Shown in pieces: positions 18,209 to 25,004 of a stretch of DNA of 64,000 nucleotides. Each line of letters opens with the position of its first letter. Position 1 is the first letter of the stretch. The DNA is taken from NCBI RefSeq assembly GCF_022788635.1, contig NZ_CP076024.1:3162001-3226000 (forward strand), read 5' to 3'. Made by a program: the position numbers and the translations under genes. The stretch comes from Methylobacter sp. S3L5C. Lineage in GTDB: Bacteria; Pseudomonadota; Gammaproteobacteria; Methylococcales; Methylomonadaceae. A model generated the notes under the pieces. It was not told where the DNA came from. It was given only the letters and a program-made list of their open reading frames with translations, and did no database searches.

Positions 18209-18330
18209 AGGTACTCGGTAAGGGCAAAGAATATATTTAATGTTTTCTTTTTGTTCTCTTTTTTATTGCATCTTAGTTTATTTTTGCTAAAATGACAAAA
18301 AACTTAAAGAAGATCGAGATACCACCACCT

Positions 18331-18960
18331 ATGAGTGTATTAACCCGGCGACAACGAGAGATTTTCAATTTTCTTCGTGACAACACCGACAGTTTTTCTC
18401 GTCCGCCCAGCCTCGATGAGCTCTGCGCTGCGCTTGGTATGGCCTCGCGCGGCTCTTTGTACAAGCACATTATGGCGTTGATTAAAGCGGGTCTGGTAGA
18501 ACCTTTTGCCGGGAATAAACAAGGCGGTGTTCGCCTGACGACCTCTCAAGTACAGAGCGATGATTCTATTACTGAGCAAGGTCTACCTTTTGTCGGTTCA
18601 ATTGCCGCCGGTAAGCCGATTGAAGCATTAGCAACCGTCAGCTACATGACCGTCCCGGATGTACTGAAAACCGATAAATCCTGCTATGTGTTGCAGATTA
18701 AAGGCGACTCCATGATTGAGGCCGGTATTTTTGATGGCGACTGGGTGGTTATAGAGCAACGTGACTATGCAAGTAACGGGGAGATAGTGGTCGCCTTGAT
18801 CGACAACGCCGAAGCCACCCTGAAATACATTGAGCAGGCTGCCGAGCAAGTGTTGCTGCTACCTGCCAATGCCAATATATCAGTGTTGTCTTATCGTCCC
18901 GAACAAGTTGTAATTCAGGGTGTGTTAGTCGGGCAAATGCGTAGTTACCGGTCACATTAA
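18331..18960 (+). CDS. lexA: LexA-like autoproteolytic repressor
   Basis: The product is about 209 aa from ATG 18331 (MSVLTRRQREIFNFL). An in-frame ATG at 18292 would add 13 residues, and neither start has a good Shine-Dalgarno. The N-terminus is a LexA winged helix-turn-helix (PPSLDELCAALGMASRGSLY). The cleavage site is VGSIAAGKP (Ala-Gly). The catalytic part has GDSMIEAGIFDGDWVVI (Ser) and GEIVVALIDNAEATLKYI (Lys in the TLK segment). It lies where SXT carries its CI-like repressor SetR, so it may be the element's SOS-inducible switch and not the chromosomal LexA. No CTGT-N8-ACAG box was found upstream. Confidence 0.85.
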   Translation: MSVLTRRQREIFNFLRDNTDSFSRPPSLDELCAALGMASRGSLYKHIMALIKAGLVEPFAGNKQGGVRLTTSQVQSDDSITEQGLPFVGSIAAGKPIEALATVSYMTVPDVLKTDKSCYVLQIKGDSMIEAGIFDGDWVVIEQRDYASNGEIVVALIDNAEATLKYIEQAAEQVLLLPANANISVLSYRPEQVVIQGVLVGQMRSYRSH

Positions 18961-18988
18961 GTACATTCATATAACGAGGAGAAGAACC

Positions 18989-19123
18989 ATGGCACAAAGA
19001 ATTCACATGCACGATCAGGTCTTTAATAAAGTTGACGATATTATGAGGCATTACAAAAAAAAGCCGGTAGAGCACTTGGTGCAACGAGTAAAGCACTTTA
19101 TTAAACATACTTTAGTTATTTGA
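18989..19123 (+). CDS. Small 44-aa basic protein downstream of lexA-like gene
   Basis: This is an open frame of 44 codons starting MAQRIHMHDQVFNKVDDI, ending TLVI. It is preceded by a very good Shine-Dalgarno (ACGAGGAGAAGAACC then ATG), 28 bp after the lexA-like stop, so it is most likely translated from the same mRNA. It is rich in His, Lys and Val, with a predicted helix MRHYKKKPVEHLVQRVKHF. No family is recognised. It could be a small regulator or anti-repressor of the LexA-like protein (speculative). Confidence 0.6.
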   Translation: MAQRIHMHDQVFNKVDDIMRHYKKKPVEHLVQRVKHFIKHTLVI

Positions 19124-19393
19124 AAGAGGTGTTGGCGCATGCCAATAGTTGATAGAGACTACAGAATGCTACTTTTTTATTCTCGGATAACCTCCTTGTC
19201 TCTTTCCCGTATTGTAAACAAGGTGTCTTTGAAACAATATGTGACTATCCATAAATGAACGAACAACATTAAAAAATTTACTATGGAGTTTTTGAGAATT
19301 TTATGTAGCGTCACACAATTTGTCTCATGAGTCACATACACCTTTTTAATATGGCATGAATAGCGTTAGTGTCAAAATGATAGAAATCAAAAA
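19124..19393. other. Intergenic region, no gene seen
   Basis: About 270 bp, AT-rich, between the small gene behind lexA and the AbiE module. No open frame, repeat or clear terminator was recognised. It ends at the palindrome that precedes abiEi. Confidence 0.5.
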
Positions 19394-19456
19394 CATTGAA
19401 AATAACTCATCACTAAATTACACTAAGTGAAATTTAGTGATGAGTTATTTTCAATG
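19394..19456. promoter_or_regulatory. 26-bp perfect inverted repeat, probable AbiEi operator
   Basis: The left arm (19394-19419) starts with CATTGAAAATAACTC and ends with CACTAAATT; the right arm (19431-19456) is its exact reverse complement. An 11-bp spacer separates them. The right arm ends in the ATG of the abiEi gene (19454-19456), so the palindrome covers the translation start. AbiEi antitoxins are known to repress their own operon by binding inverted repeats in the promoter. In RNA the hairpin could also hide the start codon. Confidence 0.8.
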
Positions 19457-20002
19457 CAACCTATACGGCGTTTAATGCAAAGCTTGGCTCAGTTAGCTGG
19501 TCCCGAGCATTATCTTTTTACTCCTGATGACTTGAGGGCTATTTTGCCTGATCTGACGGAATCGGCTTTTAATACGCTTTTAAGCCGTGCTACCAAGCAA
19601 TGTCACTTGATCAGATTATGCCGAGGGCTCTATCTTTTTGATAAAGTTGCACCCATTACCGGACTTTTATTGTTTCATGCCGCAGCAAGATTACGTGCAG
19701 ATTATTTAAATTATATTAGTCTGGAAACTGTACTTAGTGATTCGGGCGTTATTTCTCAAATACCGATCAATCGAATTACCGTTATGTCATCAGGACGGAG
19801 TAGTGTAATTTCTTGTGGTCGGTGGGGTTCGATTGAGTTTGTTCATACCTGTCAAAAGCCTCAGGAACTCGTTGGTCAAATATATTATGACACTCGCTGC
19901 AAGCTTTGGCGTGCCAAGGTGCCCCAAGCGTTGCGTGATATGCGGGCAACCCATCGTAGTACAGACTTGATAGATTGGAGTGTTGCCAATGGGCTTGTTT
20001 GA
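19454..20002 (+). CDS. abiEi: Type IV antitoxin AbiEi family protein
   Basis: The product is 182 aa from ATG 19454 (MQPIRRLMQSLAQLAGPEHY). A GTG at 19427 would extend it into the palindrome and is less likely. The N-terminal winged helix has FTPDDLRAILPDLTESAFNTL and ATKQCHLIRLCRGLYLF. The C-terminal part contains YISLETVLSDSGVISQIP and a STDLIDWSVANGLV end, as in the AbiEi family with a C-terminal antitoxin domain. It overlaps the toxin gene by 14 bases. It represses the operon and counteracts the AbiEii nucleotidyltransferase. Confidence 0.85.
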   Translation: MQPIRRLMQSLAQLAGPEHYLFTPDDLRAILPDLTESAFNTLLSRATKQCHLIRLCRGLYLFDKVAPITGLLLFHAAARLRADYLNYISLETVLSDSGVISQIPINRITVMSSGRSSVISCGRWGSIEFVHTCQKPQELVGQIYYDTRCKLWRAKVPQALRDMRATHRSTDLIDWSVANGLV

Positions 20003-20885
20003 TCAATTGGTCGATGAGGCATTGAAGAATCAGCAAGAGTTAGCGCCACTGCGCATGGTGGTCGAGAAAGAACTGCTACACCACGATATTTTGCGGGTGT
20101 TAAGTCAATCAGGCATGTTGGCTCAACTCACCTTTATTGGTGGTACTTGTTTACGCGCATGTTATGGCTCTAATCGACTCAGTGAAGATCTTGATTTCAC
20201 GGGAGGTGCCAACTTTAATCGGGATAGTTTGACAGCTATGGCAGACGTATTGGTAACGAAAATGATGGCCAAATACGGTCTTGAAATTACAGTGAGTGAA
20301 CCAACTCGAGATGTAGGTAACGTTGATACGTGGAAGTTGAAGGTGCAAACGCGACCGGGGTGTAAAGATCTACCGGCTCAGAGAATCAATATTGATGTGT
20401 GTGCTATTCCAAGTTATCAACCACGCCCTATGCTTTTATTAAACCCCTATGGCGTTGAGATGGGTACCAGTGGTTTAATTCTGCAAGTTGAAAGCCGGGA
20501 AGAAATTTTTACTGACAAGCTTTGTGCCTTTGCACTTCGACCCAACCGAATTAAGAATCGTGATTTATGGGATATAGCCTGGTTATATCAACAAGGTGTA
20601 AAACCACAAATGGACTTAATTCCAGTAAAGCTAGCAGACCATAAAAGTGATCCTCAGCAGTTTTTGGATCTGTTTGACAAGCGTTGTGCATTACTCAAAA
20701 CAGATTCCAAGGTAGCGTTAGAGTTTAGAAAAGAAATGCGACGTTTTTTACCTTCTGAATTGGTCACTCAAACTGCAGATCAGCAAGTCTTTTGGGATTT
20801 TCTGACTAACCTTATCAATGACTTATCCTCGCAAATTCGGCATTTTTTATTAGAAGAGAGGCTTGTCTCCGGATTTCAGATGTAA
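19989..20885 (+). CDS. abiEii: Type IV toxin AbiEii (nucleotidyltransferase)
   Basis: The product is 298 aa from ATG 19989. The nucleotidyltransferase signature is visible as GGTCLRACYGSNRLSEDLDF, followed by RINIDVCAIPSYQP (third acidic residue) and REEIFTDKLCAFALRPNRIK with RDLWDIAWL. The AbiEii/AbiGii family transfers nucleotides to tRNA or other targets and causes bacteriostatic arrest, which protects against phages or stabilises mobile elements. Paired with abiEi in an overlapping operon at the cargo end of the ICE, it probably stabilises the element or gives phage defence. Confidence 0.9.
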   Translation: MGLFDQLVDEALKNQQELAPLRMVVEKELLHHDILRVLSQSGMLAQLTFIGGTCLRACYGSNRLSEDLDFTGGANFNRDSLTAMADVLVTKMMAKYGLEITVSEPTRDVGNVDTWKLKVQTRPGCKDLPAQRINIDVCAIPSYQPRPMLLLNPYGVEMGTSGLILQVESREEIFTDKLCAFALRPNRIKNRDLWDIAWLYQQGVKPQMDLIPVKLADHKSDPQQFLDLFDKRCALLKTDSKVALEFRKEMRRFLPSELVTQTADQQVFWDFLTNLINDLSSQIRHFLLEERLVSGFQM

Positions 20886-21086
20886 AGCTTAATTCGAGTC
20901 ATGAAGCGAGTTGTTCAATTAAGATATCGACAAGGCATTTGAAGCTATTTAGCTTGGAAAAGACATAACAATTGACGCGATTTTTATAAATACTGTCATA
21001 TAACTGATTTAAGTGGCGCGAAAAAAATATTGTGTGCCAAATAAAATGGCGCGATACTGCATCTCACGACACAAAAAGGTAAGTGA
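20886..21086. other. Intergenic region before the broken fic gene
   Basis: About 200 bp without a convincing gene. Two short motifs with ATGGCGCGAxA (about 21013-21055) repeat as GTGGCGCGAAAA and ATGGCGCGATAC, otherwise nothing of note. Confidence 0.4.
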
Positions 21087-21478
21087 ATGCCAAAAATTTT
21101 TTCACTTCAAGAAGATACTTTTGGACGTGACATTCTTAATCGCCTGCTCATTGATTTTTCGTGGGCATCTTCTGTACTGGAAGGAAATAATTATAGTCGA
21201 TTAGACACAGAGAGGCTGATCAAGTTTGGTCAAGCAGCTGAAGGTAAGGATGCAATGGAAACCCAGATGATCTTAATCACAAATCTGCCATTGAATATCT
21301 GGTGCTTGATACCGAGTACGCTGGCGTTAACCCGGAAACTATTATTGTTTTGCATGCCTTTCTTTCCGATGGGCTGATGCCCGACCCGATGACCTGTGGT
21401 CAGGTTCGCAATCGCGCAGTGGATATCGGTGGTAGTGTCTATCTGAAATGGTTTATAAAATCGACTATTAGATATTAG
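21087..21478 (+). pseudogene. Fic-family protein, frameshifted and truncated
   Basis: The first 65 codons read FGRDILNRLLIDFSWASSVL and EGNNYSRLDTERLIKFGQAA, the N-terminal region of Fic/DOC proteins. A single missing A near 21279 (TTAATCAC where TTAAATCAC is expected) shifts the frame. The second frame goes on as NHKSAIEYLVLDTEYAGV, TIIVLHAFLSDGLMPDP and RAVDIGGSVYL before unrelated residues and a stop at 21476. The catalytic HPFxDGNGR motif of the AMP-transferase is absent. It is therefore a dead gene. A 7-bp tandem repeat begins right where the homology ends. Confidence 0.8.
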
Positions 21479-21494
21479 ATATTAGATATTAGAT
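21466..21494 (+). repeat. Short tandem repeat (TATTAGA)x4
   Basis: Four exact copies of TATTAGA follow one another directly after the breakpoint of the fic gene. Such micro-repeats can arise from slippage at a repair junction. Confidence 0.9.
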
Positions 21495-21637
21495 GGCGAT
21501 TATTTTACTTATGGGAATGGCAGTTAATGGGATGTATTATTTCCAAATTATTAATAACTTGATGTTCAAGTTTTTAATTCTTGATTTTAGAGAAATCCAT
21601 TGAATAAAGCCTTATTTAGTCTCTGGGTTTAGGCCCC

Positions 21638-22150
21638 TCATTCTGAGAGACTGGAAAACTTGATGAGGTCGATGGCGTAAGTAGGCGTTTCAATTGGAAG
21701 GCGGATAAAGCCGTGATGCAAATAGAAGGCTTCTGCCTCGTAGGAAATGGCGTGAACGATCAGAAGGCGAGCAGATACTTCCTGAGCAGCACGGGCAGAC
21801 CTTTGTACAGCATCATTCAACAAGGCTTTGCCTAAGCCTTCGCCTTGCCATTTTTTATCGATGGCTAAGCGTCCAAGAATGACCGCCGGAATTTGTCGGG
21901 GCATATTCCGGCGCATAGAGCCAGTAACGTCCTGATTAAGAATCTGGCCCATGCAAATAGCGAAGTATCCTATTACCTTAAGCGAACCCTGTGGACAAAC
22001 GACATAGGTTCTGCTTGCTCCCGTCGCCATATTATCAAGTGCTCGATCTCGTAACCAGCTATCTAACGCTTCCTCACCTGATTGGAAGTCTTCTAAATCG
22101 TGACTTGTGGTTAGATAAGCAGGTGAGCAAAGCCTTTTGTTTTCACTCAT
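21638..22150 (-). CDS. GNAT acetyltransferase toxin (TacT/AtaT type)
   Basis: The product is 170 aa from ATG 22148-22150 (MSENKRLCSPAYLTTSHDLE). It has the GNAT acetyl-CoA loop LAIDKKWQGEGLGKALL, the toxin-type N-terminal motif FQSGEEALDSWLRDRAL, and the C-terminal YEAEAFYLHHGF. This matches TacT-like toxins that acetylate charged aminoacyl-tRNA. It overlaps the upstream DUF1778 antitoxin by eight bases, the normal order antitoxin-toxin. It appears intact. Confidence 0.9.
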   Translation of the reverse strand: MSENKRLCSPAYLTTSHDLEDFQSGEEALDSWLRDRALDNMATGASRTYVVCPQGSLKVIGYFAICMGQILNQDVTGSMRRNMPRQIPAVILGRLAIDKKWQGEGLGKALLNDAVQRSARAAQEVSARLLIVHAISYEAEAFYLHHGFIRLPIETPTYAIDLIKFSSLSE

Positions 22151-22433
22151 GCGACCACGGATATTTAGTTGCAATCAAACGCTTCATGCCGTCAATTTGT
22201 TCTTGTGATGCAGGCGTGTCTAGTAAGCCCAAGATTTTTTGAAATGCTTGGTTATCAACATAAATGGAGGTTTGATCAAGAATTACGTTCTTAGCCTCTT
22301 TCAGTGCAGATGCCATCATGAATTGTGAGCGGTTCAAACCAAGCAATTCGACTGCTTGGTCAATAAGCAATTTATCATGGGCACGGGCACGCAAGTGGAT
22401 ATTTACTTCGGCAGTGGCGTGTTGCGTTTTCAT
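22143..22433 (-). CDS. DUF1778 (TacA-like) antitoxin
   Basis: The product is 96 aa, a ribbon-helix-helix protein: EVNIHLRARAHDKLLIDQAV and LLGLNRSQFMMASALKEAKN form the DNA-binding and dimerisation part. The C-terminal tail (QKILGLLDTPASQEQI) would wrap the toxin. It is the first gene of the module; the GNAT toxin follows with overlap. TacA-type antitoxins repress their own promoter together with the toxin. Confidence 0.9.
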   Translation of the reverse strand: MKTQHATAEVNIHLRARAHDKLLIDQAVELLGLNRSQFMMASALKEAKNVILDQTSIYVDNQAFQKILGLLDTPASQEQIDGMKRLIATKYPWSHE

Positions 22434-22727
22434 TGGCTTGTATCTGTTGAATAATTGGTTAATGTAAAATTAGTCTAATGTGTTGCTTTTGTCAACACAA
22501 TAAATCAGGTGGTTATCGTCAACTGACTGAACAGAGCAATTGTCGCAGAACAGCCAGCACAAAATCCCGAAATTGATGATTGGTATAACTTGATGTTAAA
22601 ATTTTTTTGGCTTGACTGAGGCGATCTAGATAAATCGAGGAATTTTCGTCAATGCGTTCAGGTGCAATATCATAGATGCTTAGCTGTAAGGTCTTATTTA
22701 AAATCAAGAATTAAAAACTTGAACATC

Positions 22728-22972
22728 GAGAATAAAGCAAATTTATCCCGCGATTGTAATATTGTTATCGATTATATCTACTCGTAGTCATTCTTATCTA
22801 AGCTAAAAGTGAATTTTTCTATTTCTGTATTCAACTCTCCATGAATTGCTATGTGTAGTAAATTTGTCACTACGTTGTAATTAGTATGGAGTAGAATGTA
22901 GTAAATATGTAGTAGATCAGAGCTTGGCGAGATCTGTAACTAATTGAATATTAAGTAATTTTTAATGTTTTT
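22728..22972. other. AT-rich stretch before the tRNA remnant
   Basis: About 245 bp, AT-rich, with no gene, ending at the tRNA-Pro fragment. A short repeated word TAGTAAAT/TAGTAAAT (about 22855 and 22897) and GTAGTA motifs are present. This is the expected place for the right-end integrase or Xis sites of the element, but none could be identified. Confidence 0.4.
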
Positions 22973-22973
22973 G

Positions 22974-23023
22974 CTTGTCTGGGGGACAAGGGGTCACAGG
23001 TTCAAATCCTGTCGTCCCGACCA
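22974..23023 (+). tRNA. 3' part of tRNA-Pro(GGG), probable attR
   Basis: From 22974 the sequence folds as an anticodon arm (CTTGT, loop CTGGGGG, ACAAG; anticodon GGG), a five-base variable region GGGTC, a T arm (ACAGG, TTCAAAT, CCTGT), the 3' acceptor strand CGTCCCG, and ACCA. The 5' half (expected to begin CGGGACG) is absent, so this is not a working tRNA. A 50-bp 3' tRNA copy at the end of a conjugative element is the classic product of tyrosine-integrase integration, with the full tRNA at the other end. It marks the element's right border. Confidence 0.85.
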
Positions 23024-23174
23024 ATTGAAACAATGACTTACAAAATATGTGATTTGTTAAAAAGAGAAATTTCCCTTTTCGGGTACTCATACGGGTACAC
23101 TTTAGAGAGTTATTGCCGATTATCACTAGATTTAAATTATCCCTTTCTTATCGGCAACCTTTGCCGGTCATAAC

Positions 23175-23207
23175 TAAAAAGCCCCACTGACTTACATCAA
23201 GCCAGTG
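23175..23207 (-). terminator. Intrinsic terminator of the Crp-like gene
   Basis: On the minus strand CACTGGCTT-GATGT-AAGTCAGTG forms a nine-pair stem with one G-T pair, followed by GGGGCTTTTTA. It lies 38 bp past the stop of the Crp/Fnr-like gene. Confidence 0.75.
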
Positions 23208-23244
23208 AGTAATCATCCGAATTTTTAAAGAGCAGTGCTAACCT

Positions 23245-23775
23245 TTAAACAGACTCAAGCCGTAATTGCTTTAATACCCTGCTTGTAGACTCCAAACGAG
23301 AACTGGTTAACCGTGCTAATAATGTGACGATACCTATATCAAATTGCCCTCTTATTATCTCAGGGGTGCCATTAGTGGCACGTATTAACCCCAAGCTAAC
23401 CATCATATCAATTGCAAATTTTACCTTGTCAACCAATGTTTGAGAGATGACACGTATAAGAGCTTGTGTAAGCGCCTGATTCTCTTTTACCATTACTTGC
23501 ACCAAAGCACTGTCTACACCTTGTAAACATCTACGCGGAACAAACGTTATACGGCAGTCATTAACGGCTTGGTATATGTTGGTTGTGGGGGATGTGCGGA
23601 TAAACCCGCCACTGGTTACCATATTGATAATGTAATCGGCACCCGATTCAGACACAGCGACAACACCGGATAAGATTAAACCAGCACCATCTTGTAAGTG
23701 TATCCCGTCGCCACTTCTGATAGTCCTAGTCTTGGCATAGGCATGGTTCTTTATTAAAGCGGTCAAGCTACACAT
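23245..23775 (-). CDS. Crp/Fnr-family-like regulator, divergent
   Basis: The product is 176 aa. An N-terminal cupin-like part has IRSGDGIHLQDGAGLILSGV and the C-terminus has LLARLTSSRLESTSRVLKQL, similar to the recognition helix region of Crp/Fnr proteins. The protein is shorter than the usual 220 aa; the phosphate-binding cassette is not clear and the wing after the recognition helix is cut to LRLESV. It may be a degenerate or a divergent member. It is the first gene outside the ICE border, next to an IS21 end. Confidence 0.55.
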   Translation of the reverse strand: MCSLTALIKNHAYAKTRTIRSGDGIHLQDGAGLILSGVVAVSESGADYIINMVTSGGFIRTSPTTNIYQAVNDCRITFVPRRCLQGVDSALVQVMVKENQALTQALIRVISQTLVDKVKFAIDMMVSLGLIRATNGTPEIIRGQFDIGIVTLLARLTSSRLESTSRVLKQLRLESV

Positions 23776-23875
23776 AATTTTTTAATTTTCATTTTGAATT
23801 AACATTAGTGTCCGGCGTCAACTATCCTGTCCGGCTGACGTCAATTACCTTGGCCGGTTTTGATTAAAAAACGGG

Positions 23876-24613
23876 TTACTTTTTTAAGCTCTGTTTTTTA
23901 CGATAACTTTCTCCTTCGATTTCAATAATGGTGGCGTGATGGATAATGCGATCAATAGCCGCGACAGTCATCATGGTGTCAGGGAAGATTTGATCCCATT
24001 GGCTGAAGGGTTGGTTAGAGGTGATGATTAAGCTCCCACTTTCATAACGATGTGCGATGAATTCAAATAATACCTGGGTTTCAGCATCGTTTTTTTTAAC
24101 ATAGCCGATATCATCAACAACCAGAACCTGATATTTATCCAGTCGTGTCATCGCTGTCATTAAATTCAGATCCCGCTTGGCTTGCTGTAGGCTTTGAACG
24201 AGTGCCACCGCTGAGAACCATTTGACGCGAACTTTCTGCTCTATTAACTGACCAGCAATGGCCGCAGCAATATGCGATTTACCGATACCCGAAGGTCCGA
24301 GCAATAAAACGTTTCCAGCATCATGAGCCCAGTCAGTCTGGTCTTTCAGCCCAATAACTTGTTGTTGAACGGATGCGCTGAGTTCAGGTAGAATGAGATT
24401 GGCAAAGCTTTTCCCTGGCGGTAAGCCTGCTTCTCGCGTCCATTTTTGCACCCGCTTTTGATAACGATCTGCCGCTTCCTGTTCACAAAGTCCCGATAAA
24501 TAACGGATATGACCATAACCCTTGTCAATAGCCTGCTCCTGATGGCTTTGATAATGCCAGCTAAAGGCCGGCAGTTTAAGTTCTTTCAATAATAAGTCGA
24601 TAGTTTCAGGCAT
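23876..24613 (-). CDS. istB: IS21-family helper ATPase IstB
   Basis: The product is 245 aa from ATG 24611-24613 (MPETIDLLLKELKLPAFSWH). AAA+ motifs are visible: Walker A LLLGPSGIGKSHIAAAI and Walker B YQVLVVDDIGYV, then a sensor-like SLIITSNQPFSQW. IstB assists the IstA transposase in target choice and strand transfer. It overlaps the istA remnant by eight bases. Intact by itself, but without a complete IstA the element should not move. Confidence 0.92.
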   Translation of the reverse strand: MPETIDLLLKELKLPAFSWHYQSHQEQAIDKGYGHIRYLSGLCEQEAADRYQKRVQKWTREAGLPPGKSFANLILPELSASVQQQVIGLKDQTDWAHDAGNVLLLGPSGIGKSHIAAAIAGQLIEQKVRVKWFSAVALVQSLQQAKRDLNLMTAMTRLDKYQVLVVDDIGYVKKNDAETQVLFEFIAHRYESGSLIITSNQPFSQWDQIFPDTMMTVAAIDRIIHHATIIEIEGESYRKKQSLKK

Positions 24614-25004
24614 GACCAACAGCCTCCATACGATGCCAGTTGCCCTGCAACAAATGATCATAGCTGTTTAAATTATGTTGTCGTGCGGGAATGGTTGGTA
24701 CGGTTTGTTTACCTAAGTAACGCTCTTGTAAGACCTTGAGGGTAGGCAGCGGTTTATTGTTATCAACCAAGGCTATTAACTCATTGCCTAAGCGTTCTTC
24801 ACAATCATGATCCATAGCGATACGCAGTACACTAACTATCCATTTGCAGGCCTCTCTGGACTGAAACTGTTGATCACAGTTAAGCCACAATTTTCGATAC
24901 GTCTCCGTGGGCAATAACTCATCCCTGAACTGTAAAAACCGGAACGCCTGCGGTTTAGCGGATAGACTATGAATAACATGTCGATAATCAATGCAACGAC
25001 CCCG
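24606..25004 (-). pseudogene. istA: istA, C-terminal fragment
   Basis: The open frame extends beyond 24914 as IDYRHVIHSLSAKPQAFRF and LQFRDELLPTETYRKLW to the border at 25004. It ends with RQHNLNSYDHLL, typical of IstA C-termini. The N-terminal HTH and the whole DDE domain are missing. It was cut by insertion or deletion at the left end of the IS3-like copy 1. Confidence 0.85.

Larger units (their letters stand above)
21561..22727. repeat. TA module bounded by 29-bp perfect inverted repeats
   Basis: The sequence 21561-21589 (starts GATGTTCAAG, ends TTGATTTTA) occurs as exact reverse complement at 22699-22727. The enclosed 1.1 kb contains the GNAT toxin and its DUF1778 antitoxin plus a short unassigned frame. 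No transposase lies inside and no target duplication is obvious. It looks like a non-autonomous cassette or an invertible segment, but duplication of a gene fragment is also possible. Confidence 0.7.
23809..25004 (-). mobile_element. IS21-family element, truncated
   Basis: The right end starts with TGTCCGGCGTCAACTATCC at 23809, and a second TGTCCGG word follows at 23829, typical of the multiple terminal repeats of IS21 elements. It contains complete istB and only the 3' end of istA. The other end is lost at 25004, at the border of the IS3-like copy 1. Confidence 0.8.

Noticed and set aside
18150-18330. SOS box for the lexA-like gene or the umuD remnant
   Set aside because: The only CTGT...ACAG pair (about 18168-18190) has a 15-base spacer, not the 8 bases of a LexA box.
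22519-22707. 62-codon minus frame (SIYDIAPERIDENSSIYLDR) inside the inverted-repeat cassette
   Set aside because: It starts with TTG inside the 29-bp repeat, has no ribosome site and no recognised family. It may be a gene remnant but is not supported enough to list.
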